This document shows, in pieces, positions 1-7,592 of a DNA stretch of 64,000 bases. The notes under the pieces are model-generated. The model saw only the letters and a program-made list of their open reading frames with translations. It searched no databases and had not been told where the DNA came from. Both the position numbers and the translations under genes were made by a program. Position 1 is the stretch's first letter, and each line of letters opens with the position of its first letter. Origin of the DNA: Stenotrophomonas maltophilia (GTDB lineage Bacteria; Pseudomonadota; Gammaproteobacteria; Xanthomonadales; Xanthomonadaceae); the NCBI RefSeq assembly GCF_002205165.1, contig NZ_NIVS01000029.1, forward strand, positions 1-64,000. Direction: 5' to 3'.

Positions 1-356
1 CGCCCACCCACCCCCAAGATGAAGTCAGTTGCGTCCATTAGCGATTCAAGGCGGGCGGCACGTGACTTGCGATCCAACTCTGCCTGATGGGCTTCAACCA
101 GGGTCAACCTGCCTGAGAGAAACCATTGCCGTGGGCTGCCCGCCACGGCCTCGTCCCCAAGTAGCCTTGCCGCAAGGCACTCCAGTAGCTGAGCAGTATC
201 CAAGAGCCTCAGCCGCTTTTCTTCCCGGGTCAGGTATGGGGTTCGCTGTCCAGGCACGAATGGACCCGGATGCGTCTCCTCCAGCAAAACGGACGCTCGT
301 TCACGAGCCTTCTGACACAGCGTTGCTTTGTCGCTGCCTGCGTAGGGATTCTTCAT
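1..356 (-). CDS. Hypothetical protein, C-terminus beyond the left edge
   Basis: An uninterrupted reading frame begins at an ATG at 354-356 and runs leftward off the window, giving at least 118 residues. A Shine-Dalgarno-like AGGA lies about 8 bases before the ATG. The visible part begins MKNPYAGSDKATLCQKARER and is rich in Arg, Glu, Leu and Ala, so it looks soluble and mainly helical, with no signal peptide or membrane segment. I do not recognise a family. It is divergent from the EAL gene at 641, with about 280 bases between them, and is probably cargo of the island that ends at the tRNA-Ser near 12.7 kb. Because it is cut by the edge, its full length is unknown. Confidence 0.6.
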   Translation of the reverse strand, partial: MKNPYAGSDKATLCQKARERASVLLEETHPGPFVPGQRTPYLTREEKRLRLLDTAQLLECLAARLLGDEAVAGSPRQWFLSGRLTLVEAHQAELDRKSRAARLESLMDATDFILGVGG

Positions 357-640
357 GCTGCGATCCTGACTTTACTGCTGGGGGCACAGTGAAGCGGCCC
401 GAAAGCAGTGGCCGGTCTCTCGCCGCCGCAGAAAACCTGAATAGGCCACCGCCTGCCGACCACCAACTTACGGCCAATCCCCACTGCCTTCAAGCACCGG
501 GCGGACACAACCCGCGACACCCTACTCCCTGACACTCAAGAGAGCGCCCCCTCCTTCCACCTGGCGGCACAAAGTGCTATCAAATACCAGCGTTGGCGAG
601 CACCTCCAAGCACAGCCATTGCTTCCCAAGGCTCAAACAG

Positions 641-2182
641 ATGCGCAAACGCAACAGGACCCAAGACGGCTTAGCTTTGGCAGCGGCCGTCGGGTTGACG
701 ATGTTGACCACTCTCGTAATCGCGCAGGCGGTTCTCTACGTGCAAGACGTCGAACGCGCGTCTGCGGCCGCCCGACTGGCAGTTGGTCAGGCAGAAGTGA
801 TCGCGCGCAGCAGCGCCGCAGCCGCCAAGCAAGCCTTGGCAACGCGCGGAGAAGATTGCTCCGACACAGACCTGCGAAACCTCAAAGCCATCGCCTTCAG
901 TTCCAGCTACATGAGCGACGTGGGAAAGGTTCGCGACGGCCAAATCGTCTGCACGGCCCTATGGGGAGCCTTGGAGCCCCCCATGGTCTTGCCTGCCCCC
1001 AGGTTTCAGCGAAACGGAGCCGGCATTTGGAGGTCGTCTGACGTGCTCCATTCCCCCTACATCGCCACGAACATCGTGGTCCGGGGCAACGTCGCTACGG
1101 TGACTTCCCCGTCTGCATTTGACAATGTAGATCCGTCCAGGACCAGCCGCATTGTGATCGCCACAGCCAATGGCGAATACACGTTTAGGTCAGTTGAACC
1201 TGTCGCTGACGCACGGGACTGGCATCGAAACGACACGCTTGAGCGCAGCTATTGCAGCGACACGGCCGGAGTCTGCGCAGCAGTTACTTCACCGCGCACC
1301 GCGCTGTGGTCGTTGCCCTCCCACCTGCTCGCGACTTTTGCTGGCTTGGGACTGGTCACCGGCCTGTGCTTGGGGTGGATGGCAATCCGCTATCGCAACT
1401 TGGAAAGGAGCCTAGAGCAACGCCTACAGAGTGCGATAGAAAGCGGTGAGTTGACCGTCGTGTTTCAGCCCCTTCGAAAGATATCCGACGGATCCACCGT
1501 TGGCTTCGAGGCGCTCGCCAGGTGGCATATCTCCCCCGAGGAGGAGATCGGTCCGGACATCTTTGTGCCCCTCGCCCAAGTCAATGGCTTTGGCCCTGTG
1601 CTTTCAAGATACGTCCTCGCCACCGCGCTTGATGACATCGAAGGAGTTCTTCTACCGGATGCCGAGCTCTACGTCTGCATCAACGTGGAGCCGGAGGATA
1701 TTGCAGATGGCTCCTTCCCCGACTACGCGCTGAGCCAAGTTGAGAGTCGGCATTTGAGGCCTTTCCAAGTCTGTTTTGAAGTGACCGAACGCAACGATAT
1801 CGTGACGCCAGAATTTTTCAAAAACATGGCGCTCCTTCAAGGGGCAGGCTTTCGATTCCTCATCGATGATTTCGGAACGGGCCATTCGAACTTCTCCCAC
1901 TTAGCTCGCACGAGCTTCAATGGCATCAAGATTGATCGTTTGTTTACGGGGGCCATTACGACCGACTCTCCGCTTCGTTCTGTTCTTCCCGCCGTTTATG
2001 AGCTAGCACTCAAGTTGAACCTGGACGTGACCATCGAGGGCATTGAAACGTCGGCCGAGGCGGCCATGCTCCGCAGCCTCGCCCCGGAGGCGATTGGCCA
2101 AGGGTGGTTCTTCGGCCGGCCCGTAAATGCGCGAGAACTCGCCAGCCGACGCGCGCCACTGGACTCAGTGCTTGACTCTTGA
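641..2182 (+). CDS. Membrane c-di-GMP phosphodiesterase with CSS-type sensor and EAL domain
   Basis: About 513 residues. A first membrane helix (about residues 10-30), a periplasmic region to about 225 and a second helix (about 228-250) precede a cytoplasmic EAL domain. The domain has its active-site set: GFEALARWH with the EAL Glu near 290, FEVTER, DDFGTGHSNF, IKIDR, TIEGIET and GQGWFFG, so it should hydrolyse c-di-GMP to pGpG. The periplasmic part holds two cysteines (EDC and IVCTALWG) arranged as in CSS-motif sensors such as E. coli PdeC, where a redox-controlled disulfide governs activity; here the CSS triplet reads CTA. I chose ATG 641, which places the helix at the N-terminus, over an in-frame TTG at 593. 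A diguanylate cyclase follows on the same strand after 443 bases. Confidence 0.85.
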   Translation: MRKRNRTQDGLALAAAVGLTMLTTLVIAQAVLYVQDVERASAAARLAVGQAEVIARSSAAAAKQALATRGEDCSDTDLRNLKAIAFSSSYMSDVGKVRDGQIVCTALWGALEPPMVLPAPRFQRNGAGIWRSSDVLHSPYIATNIVVRGNVATVTSPSAFDNVDPSRTSRIVIATANGEYTFRSVEPVADARDWHRNDTLERSYCSDTAGVCAAVTSPRTALWSLPSHLLATFAGLGLVTGLCLGWMAIRYRNLERSLEQRLQSAIESGELTVVFQPLRKISDGSTVGFEALARWHISPEEEIGPDIFVPLAQVNGFGPVLSRYVLATALDDIEGVLLPDAELYVCINVEPEDIADGSFPDYALSQVESRHLRPFQVCFEVTERNDIVTPEFFKNMALLQGAGFRFLIDDFGTGHSNFSHLARTSFNGIKIDRLFTGAITTDSPLRSVLPAVYELALKLNLDVTIEGIETSAEAAMLRSLAPEAIGQGWFFGRPVNARELASRRAPLDSVLDS

Positions 2183-2625
2183 ATGAACTCCTCACCGCCT
2201 TTCCACGCTCTGTCTACATCTTGGATGGAATGATCGACACTGCCTTGGGTCATCCAACTTAGACCCGAGGCCGGCCGCGCGCCGCTGGATTGCCCGCCCA
2301 CGATGTTCTCCCCCAGATGATCGTGGTGAGTTTCAGGCAATGACGCCCCATTGGTGGCCGTCGTGACCAGTGGGCGCGGCACTTTTTTGCAAGGCTGATC
2401 CTGCACCCGGGGTCTCAACCGCTGTGTGCTTAACCATTAAGGGCTAGATCGCGTCAGTGGCGTTGCCGTTAATGCCGTTTGTTCATCGTCTGTCAGTCAT
2501 CGTAGGCTTGAGTTAGATAAGAGACGCAGCCGACACCCCATTGCCTGGCGCCCCTGCCCTCAACACCGAATCTTGTGCTGCTGGCCTGAGGCAATTATGG
2601 AATCGTACGAAGGGACGCAGGACAT
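2183..2625 (+). other. 443-base intergenic stretch without a supportable gene
   Basis: Between the EAL and GGDEF genes no frame has convincing start signals or a family resemblance. The right part should contain the promoter of the diguanylate cyclase gene. A minus-strand frame stays open across the left part but overlaps the EAL gene and matches nothing I recognise. No clear terminator hairpin was seen. Confidence 0.4.
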
Positions 2626-4206
2626 ATGAGGAAGATCGCCAAACACCTTAATCTCCAACGGTTGATCGTCGGGCTCGCCATTCTCTCAGCTGGGGTCATG
2701 TTGGCAAATGCGGTGTTTGCGGCGTATCAGGTCCAACGCGAGCAGCTGATCAATAACGCACTTGAGTCCAACCGCGTCTATGCCCACAAGCTCGCGCAGA
2801 CCACCCATAATTTTCTGGTATCGACCCAGCAGCAGCTGGAATACAGCGCACGGGCCATTGGAGCCGGAGGCATTGGCAGTGGCGTCGATTCCGCAGAGGC
2901 ACATCGACTGCAATCCCAGACAAATGCGTTCAACTCGGTTGTGGTGGTGGACAACCAAGGACGAGTGACGGCATCTTCCCCGACCCTACCGCAGATCGAC
3001 GGCCAAGTTCTTTCCAGCTTAGCCAACTCCTTAGCGATCGCCAGTCGCGCCCCGCTCGTGAGCAACCCCTACGTTTCTGCGACCGGCAAGTTGGTCCTGA
3101 CCATCTCGCAACCAATCTTTGACCCGTCTGGGGGCTACCAAGGCTACATCAGCGCTTCAATCCACTTGAAGGAGCCCAACGTGCTCCATACCCTACTTGG
3201 AACGCACTACTACCGGGACGGGTCGTATCTTTACGTCGTAGGCCAGGACGGAAAGCTGCTCTATCACCCCGAACCTGACCGGGTGGGCGAATCGGCGTTA
3301 AAAAATGAAGTGGTCAAGGCCGTTTCTCGCGGAGAAGCCGGTGCCATGCCCACGATCAACAGCCATGGGGTGCATATGTTAGCCGGGTATGCGCCTATCC
3401 CAGCCGTGCATTGGGGCATCGTTTCTCAACGTCCCGTCGAGGCTACCCTGCGGCCGCTGACACGCCTGATGAACACTGTGCTGCTCAACGCCGCCCCTCT
3501 GGGCATCCTCTCGCTTCTACTGATCTGGGTGGTTTCCCGGCGCATTTCACGGCCGTTGTGGCAGCTGGCATCGACGGCCCAGAACAGCGATGTGTCTCAG
3601 GCGATTCTGACCGTGACTGCGGTTGATACGTGGTATTACGAAGCAGATGAACTACAGAAGGCCGTGCTGATCAGTTTCAATGCGTTCAACGACCGAATTG
3701 GTCGGCTGGACCAGGCCGTACTGACCGATCCACTGACCGGCTTGCTCAACCGCCGGGGTCTGGAAAGAGCGCTAGGTTTTCTGTCCAACTCGGGAACGCG
3801 GTTTGCGATCATTGCCTTGGACATTGACCATTTCAAGAAGGTCAATGACCGCCACGGTCATGAGGTAGGCGACGGGGTAATTGCGGGTGTGGCCGATCTG
3901 ATGCGACAGAACTCCCGGGCAGAAGATGTCCTCTGTCGCATCGGGGGCGAGGAATTCTTGCTGCTGTTGCCCGACGTGAGCGCTGAGACCGCTGAGTTCG
4001 TCGCCGAGCGGCTCCGCAGAAGCATCCACGACCACGCATTCCCCATCGTCGGCAGCATCACTGTCTCCATGGGCGTCAGTCATTTCCCAGAAACACACGA
4101 GGACGCCGACCACGCCATTCGGCAGGCCGACAAGGCCCTATACAAGGCTAAGGGCGAGGGGCGCGATCGGGTGGTCAGCTATCGCCGTAGGAGGGCGGAT
4201 CGTTAA
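2626..4206 (+). CDS. Membrane diguanylate cyclase with Cache-type sensor
   Basis: 526 residues. A first membrane helix (about 13-35) and a second (about 285-304) enclose a periplasmic region of about 250 residues that resembles a double Cache sensor; GSYLYVVGQDGKLLYHPEP is typical of its membrane-proximal half. The C-terminal GGDEF domain (about 375-520) has the active-site motif as GGEEF near residue 440. An RxxD inhibitory site (RAED) sits exactly five residues before it, so the enzyme should make c-di-GMP from GTP and be product-inhibited. DPLTGLLNRRG and DIDHFKKVND are also typical. ATG 2626 follows AGGGACGCAGGACAT. The stop codon TAA shares its last bases with the stop of the convergent small ORF at 4203. 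The neighbouring EAL gene suggests paired local c-di-GMP control. Confidence 0.9.
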   Translation: MRKIAKHLNLQRLIVGLAILSAGVMLANAVFAAYQVQREQLINNALESNRVYAHKLAQTTHNFLVSTQQQLEYSARAIGAGGIGSGVDSAEAHRLQSQTNAFNSVVVVDNQGRVTASSPTLPQIDGQVLSSLANSLAIASRAPLVSNPYVSATGKLVLTISQPIFDPSGGYQGYISASIHLKEPNVLHTLLGTHYYRDGSYLYVVGQDGKLLYHPEPDRVGESALKNEVVKAVSRGEAGAMPTINSHGVHMLAGYAPIPAVHWGIVSQRPVEATLRPLTRLMNTVLLNAAPLGILSLLLIWVVSRRISRPLWQLASTAQNSDVSQAILTVTAVDTWYYEADELQKAVLISFNAFNDRIGRLDQAVLTDPLTGLLNRRGLERALGFLSNSGTRFAIIALDIDHFKKVNDRHGHEVGDGVIAGVADLMRQNSRAEDVLCRIGGEEFLLLLPDVSAETAEFVAERLRRSIHDHAFPIVGSITVSMGVSHFPETHEDADHAIRQADKALYKAKGEGRDRVVSYRRRRADR

Positions 4207-4415
4207 GTCAGGGGCCGCTGGCTGCTGCCCGCAAGCTCATGCGGTAGGTCCCGCACGTCCGGCGCTGCTACCGCTGAACGCCGCTGTGCATGACGTGCGA
4301 GGCGCCGGTCCAAGCGCCTCGCCGTCGCTGCCAGCAATGCCCGCTCATCTGGGAGGGAGCCCGCCCTAGACAGCAACAACAGCTCCTGCGCGAGGTTGAA
4401 CAACCACGTGGTCAC
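4203..4415 (-). CDS. Small hypothetical protein coupled to the ankyrin gene
   Basis: 70 residues, starting at a GTG that overlaps the TGA of the ankyrin gene as GTGA, a usual arrangement for translational coupling. The product begins MTTWLFNLAQELLLLSRAG and then is rich in Arg and Ala, possibly one amphipathic helix followed by a basic tail. Its stop meets the stop of the diguanylate cyclase gene within a shared TTAA. I recognise no family. The evidence is positional only: if it is not a gene, 4207-4411 is simply a non-coding gap. Confidence 0.35.
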   Translation of the reverse strand: MTTWLFNLAQELLLLSRAGSLPDERALLAATARRLDRRLARHAQRRSAVAAPDVRDLPHELAGSSQRPLT

Positions 4416-4846
4416 CCTGCTCCACGGCTTAACAGAAAAGCAACGAACTGCGTCTGGTCGGCCTCCTTGGCGTGTTCCAGCGGATCACCTTCATTGACAT
4501 CCGCGCCGCGGTCGAGCAACAGGGTCGCGAGCCTGATCTTTTCGTCAGTGTTCAAGAGGTCGTCTCGAGCGAGCCACACCAAAGCCGGCTCGTCGTCTTC
4601 GTCTTCGGTGCAGGGGTATGCGTCGGCCGCAATACCGGCATCCAAGAGGGCAGCCACCAGGTGCAGATCTGCGCCGAGGCATGCGTGATGAAGCTGGGGG
4701 AACGGAAGCTCTTGCCCCCTGGCGTGAAGGGGCGGAGGCAACCCGTCCAAGGCCTCGTGCATCTCGTCGAAGATCGCTTTGAAATCGGGATTTGTCGCGT
4801 ATGCCTTGCCCCAGCCCGATATTTCGGCTCTTGCTTCCATGTCCAT
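4412..4846 (-). CDS. Ankyrin-repeat protein
   Basis: 144 residues from the ATG at 4846, which follows AGGGAG at 6 bases; the frame is open further upstream but without a ribosome site. The sequence has ankyrin-like units: LHHACLGADLHLVAALLDAG, then IRLATLLLDRGADVNEGDP, then TQFVAFLLSRGAG. There is no signal peptide, so it is probably a small cytoplasmic protein-interaction module with about three repeats. An acidic run (CTEDEDDEPALVW) interrupts the second unit. It lies between an XRE regulator gene and a small coupled ORF on the same strand. The partner protein is unknown. Small ankyrin proteins are sometimes immunity or scaffold proteins, but nothing here decides that. Confidence 0.75.
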   Translation of the reverse strand: MDMEARAEISGWGKAYATNPDFKAIFDEMHEALDGLPPPLHARGQELPFPQLHHACLGADLHLVAALLDAGIAADAYPCTEDEDDEPALVWLARDDLLNTDEKIRLATLLLDRGADVNEGDPLEHAKEADQTQFVAFLLSRGAG

Positions 4847-5090
4847 CCGACGCTCCCTATTGATTGTCACAGATACAACTTGGCTCAGCCCACGAACTGA
4901 AGAGTACCGCTCATGGGCCCGACGAAGCCCTTCTTGCCGTAACGTTCCCGGGCGCCTCATCGACTAACGGCGGCAGATAGGGGTTTCTAGAGGCAACACC
5001 CGCCCAAGCCGTATGCAAGGCCGAGGGAGGTGGTTCACAACACAAGCCTTTTAATCGGTCCTGCTGCAAGAAGCCGCAAGCGGGCGAACC

Positions 5091-5429
5091 TCAGCCCTTG
5101 GTCTTGCCAGCAAACTCCTTGAGCTTCTCGAGGGCCTCCCTTTGCTTGGCCAAGGGCAGCTTACTCACGAGCAAGATCACCTCGGCCAACACGTCTGAGG
5201 TCGCGTGGAAATACGCGACCGGCAAACCCAGCGCTTTTGCCAACGCCTCAGACGTAGCTGGGTCCGGGTCGTGCTGCCCGGTCTCGTAGCGGCTCACCCG
5301 GGTCGCCCCAGAGACTGAGTCCACCATCCCAATGCGCTCGGCCAGTTGTGCCTGCGTCCAGCCTCGAGCAATCCGCGCACTGCGCAGTCGTTTGCCGTAG
5401 ATCGTCGAGGGCGTCTTGGGTTGCGGCAT
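5091..5429 (-). CDS. XRE-family transcriptional regulator
   Basis: 112 residues from the ATG at 5429. A Cro/C1-type helix-turn-helix occupies about residues 10-65: YGKRLRSARIARGWTQAQLA is the first pair of helices, and the recognition helix region reads GATRVSRYETGQHDPD, followed by LAKALGLPVAYFH. The C-terminal 40 residues are a Leu/Lys-rich helix (LPLAKQREALEKLKEF), perhaps for dimerisation. It is divergent from the secreted-protein gene at 5541 with about 110 bases between the two starts, so it may control that promoter or its own. I see no perfect palindrome there that would mark an operator. No good ribosome site precedes the ATG, which makes the start less certain. Confidence 0.85.
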   Translation of the reverse strand: MPQPKTPSTIYGKRLRSARIARGWTQAQLAERIGMVDSVSGATRVSRYETGQHDPDPATSEALAKALGLPVAYFHATSDVLAEVILLVSKLPLAKQREALEKLKEFAGKTKG

Positions 5430-5540
5430 CCGAAAACTTGCACCACAGCTGAATTCCCTCACAGTTTGACGGTTGGAACTCGGTTGCACATCTGCGATTA
5501 TCGTAAATGCCGCCGGGTTGGCGGTCTACAGGGGCTGCAT

Positions 5541-6314
5541 ATGAAGCACTCACGACACGGAGCGGTCGCCTCGCTCCTTGCACTGTCTTTCTCCCTCCCC
5601 GTCCTCGCCCAAGAAGAGGTGCCGGCGGCTCCGAACAAGCCCGGCTTCTTCCGTCAGCTTGGGACCAGCCTCAAGGACGCCGGGCAGCAGGCCATCGGCA
5701 TCAAGTCCTCCGCCACGAACCGGGCGGCCCCTGGACGCTCGAACGGCTTGGGAGCCATCTACACGCCCCTCAGTGGAGCCGGCAAGCTGCCCAAGCTGTT
5801 CAGGGCGGACAACCACCAGCAGGCTCAGCTCGGCAAGCTGGAGTGGCCCCGGGTGGCACTGACCTACACCGAGTGGGGCGCGTCCCTGCCCTGCTGGACC
5901 GTCGAGGCTCGGATCTGGACCAGTCCTGCGTCATCCACCACGGAGACGTTCCGGACCTGCGCCAATGCCGCCGTGACCGAGACCGACGATCTGGGCGACA
6001 CCGCCGAGTTGAACACCTCTGCACTGTGGAAGGGGCGGGACACCCTCACTGGGGTCCGCGTGCCTTCCGGGAAACCCAATACGGGGGCCAGCCGCTCCAC
6101 GGGCCCCAACCCGCCTGCCCAGCCCTTTGTCGTCAACGTGTCCCGCCCTGGCGTCTCCGATCGCGCCGTTGATGTGGCACTTCGGGTGGCGTGGGTCAGT
6201 GGCTTCATCCAGACCTCAGATCTCCACCCGGGCCCGTCCGGAATCCTGACGCCATTCAAGGACACCAGGATGTGGATCGCGGGGTTCCGGCCCGATGGCA
6301 ACCGCGACCGCTGA
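5541..6314 (+). CDS. Secreted hypothetical protein
   Basis: 257 residues from ATG 5541, which follows AGGGG at 6 bases. The N-terminus is a Sec signal peptide with a basic start, a Leu-rich core and a cleavage site at VLA-Q near residue 23. The mature protein is rich in Thr, Ser, Pro and Gly, with paired cysteines (SLPCWTVEARIW and FRTCANAAVTE) that could form a disulfide in a beta-rich fold. It ends with KDTRMWIAGFRPDGNRDR. I recognise no family. A lipoprotein gene follows 40 bases later and then a membrane-protein gene, so the three may form an envelope operon. The XRE regulator is divergent from it. Confidence 0.7.
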   Translation: MKHSRHGAVASLLALSFSLPVLAQEEVPAAPNKPGFFRQLGTSLKDAGQQAIGIKSSATNRAAPGRSNGLGAIYTPLSGAGKLPKLFRADNHQQAQLGKLEWPRVALTYTEWGASLPCWTVEARIWTSPASSTTETFRTCANAAVTETDDLGDTAELNTSALWKGRDTLTGVRVPSGKPNTGASRSTGPNPPAQPFVVNVSRPGVSDRAVDVALRVAWVSGFIQTSDLHPGPSGILTPFKDTRMWIAGFRPDGNRDR

Positions 6315-6354
6315 GGCACCCCGGGCCTTGCGCCCTCACCAATAGGGAAACGAC

Positions 6355-6660
6355 ATGAAAGCATGGATCCTTGCCGCCGCTGCGGCACTCTGCCTTACCG
6401 CCTGCAGCAGCAAACCGTCCGAAGAGCAGGCCAAGCAGGCCTTGGCCGACTTGATGGCCCAGAGCGCCTCGGCACCCGTCGTCACGATCGATGGGTTCAC
6501 TCTGACCGGGTGCACGCGGGCGGGGGACGCGGACGGCTATCGGTGCGATACGCGAGGCACAGTGGTGATGGACATGATGGGCAATCGAGTCCCGCTTCCC
6601 GTCGACAAAAATCTGCGGTATGCCAAGGCCGACGGAAGCTGGAGGGCCTACGCCCAATGA
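6355..6660 (+). CDS. Small lipoprotein
   Basis: 101 residues. The signal peptide ends in the lipobox LTAC-SSK, so the Cys near residue 18 should be lipidated and the protein held in the inner or outer membrane. The mature part begins with a helix (PSEEQAKQALADLMAQSA) and contains two more cysteines in GFTLTGCTRAGDADGYRCDT, which may pair. AGGGA lies 7 bases before the ATG. The stop overlaps the ATG of the next gene as ATGA, so the two are translationally coupled. The function is unknown. Confidence 0.75.
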   Translation: MKAWILAAAAALCLTACSSKPSEEQAKQALADLMAQSASAPVVTIDGFTLTGCTRAGDADGYRCDTRGTVVMDMMGNRVPLPVDKNLRYAKADGSWRAYAQ

Positions 6661-7025
6661 AGAGCCAGGCCCCTTCCCTGCACTTTGCCCACGCAGATCG
6701 CGTAACTGCGCCATCTATCAGGACCATCAAGAGCGTCAGGACTCCCCGGGAGCGCTTCTTCTGGTGGTATTCGCTGTCCCTGCTCTTCCTCGGACCTTTC
6801 GGGTTCATTGTCGGGCCGTTGATGGCCCGGCGAGGAACGCGGAAGGTGGAACGACTGCATTCGGCAGCAGCTTGGGAGGCCCGGCAGCGGGATCATGGGT
6901 TCACGTGGTGGCAGTGGTGGGTCATGACGCCGCTGACTCTTATGGGAGCCCTGTGGGTGTTCGGGCTGCAGAGTGGGTTGCCCATGTTTCTGCTTGTGCT
7001 CTGGGCACAGCTGACCCAATCCTAA
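6657..7025 (+). CDS. Small inner-membrane protein, full-length copy of a duplicated family
   Basis: 122 residues, start ATG overlapping the lipoprotein stop (ATGA). Two hydrophobic segments are seen, FFWWYSLSLLFLGPFGFIVG (about 35-58) and VMTPLTLMGALWVFGL onward (about 89-118), joined by a basic loop (MARRGTRKVERL). The first segment and loop recur at about 9948-10050, where they form a shorter relative. I recognise no family. The position after a secreted protein and a lipoprotein suggests an envelope function. A terminator hairpin follows 20 bases after the stop. Confidence 0.65.
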   Translation: MKSQAPSLHFAHADRVTAPSIRTIKSVRTPRERFFWWYSLSLLFLGPFGFIVGPLMARRGTRKVERLHSAAAWEARQRDHGFTWWQWWVMTPLTLMGALWVFGLQSGLPMFLLVLWAQLTQS

Positions 7026-7045
7026 GAAGCTCCGCCGGATCAAAG

Positions 7046-7070
7046 AAGGCCCCCAACTCGGGGGCCTTCT
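7046..7070 (+). terminator. Rho-independent-type terminator hairpin
   Basis: GAAGGCCCCC (7046-7055) pairs with GGGGGCCTTC (7061-7070) around the loop AACTC. Only a weak T-rich stretch follows on the plus strand. It lies between the end of the membrane-protein gene and the end of the convergent GrlR-like gene, so it may serve both. Confidence 0.7.
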
Positions 7071-7082
7071 CGTTGGTGTCGC

Positions 7083-7415
7083 TCAGAGTGCAGGGGTCAA
7101 GTAGCGCCCTTCCACTACCAACGTGGCTTCAGAGCGCCCGACGATGCTGCCATTGGCACTAAAGCGGGCATCCGTGGCATCGCCCCGGAACACGAGTTCG
7201 AACTGGTCGAGCCCGCCAAACACGGATTCGGAGCCCGGATCCCAGCGTTTGATGGTCAGCTTGGTCGTAAACCCAGCGCCGTCACCCTGCTTCGATCGTG
7301 AATAGGTATAGCCCGAGTCGCCGCCGTTGACGCTGCCCTCTTTGAATACAGCGATGCCCTCGCCGACTCCCTTCCTGTTCGACAAGAAACGAACATGGTA
7401 AATGCCGTCTTTCAT
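7083..7415 (-). CDS. GrlR-family regulatory protein
   Basis: 110 residues from the ATG at 7415, chosen because GGGAGG lies 8 bases before it; the frame is open 25 codons further up without such a site. The N-terminal half, MKDGIYHVRFLSNRKGVGEG then GIAVFKEGSVNGGDSGYTYS, matches the fold signature of GrlR, the negative regulator of type III secretion genes in enteropathogenic E. coli, which is a small beta-barrel that binds the activator GrlA. No type III secretion gene or GrlA-like gene is visible here, so in this context it is probably one of the many stand-alone GrlR-like beta-sandwich proteins. It is divergent from the TIR gene and convergent with the membrane-protein gene. Confidence 0.65.
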   Translation of the reverse strand: MKDGIYHVRFLSNRKGVGEGIAVFKEGSVNGGDSGYTYSRSKQGDGAGFTTKLTIKRWDPGSESVFGGLDQFELVFRGDATDARFSANGSIVGRSEATLVVEGRYLTPAL

Positions 7416-7592
7416 TGCCAGCGCCTCCCCTGGGTAGGAGCCACGATAGGACCATCGTCCAGTCGCATCAGGCACGACAACCGCAGCCATGCTTATTGGA
7501 GGAGCCGCGGCCTGATTTAATGAGCCAGGCTCGCCAGCTTTGGATAGAATCGACTCTACGACTCTCCGCTCAGCGCCTTAAGGAGCATGATC

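Noticed and set aside
29-532. An open frame of 167 codons on the plus strand at the left edge
   Set aside because: It overlaps the better-supported minus-strand gene, has no family match and no ribosome site.
1996-2418. A minus-strand open frame across the end of the EAL gene and the gap
   Set aside because: It lies over an established gene, and I could not match it to a transposase or other family.
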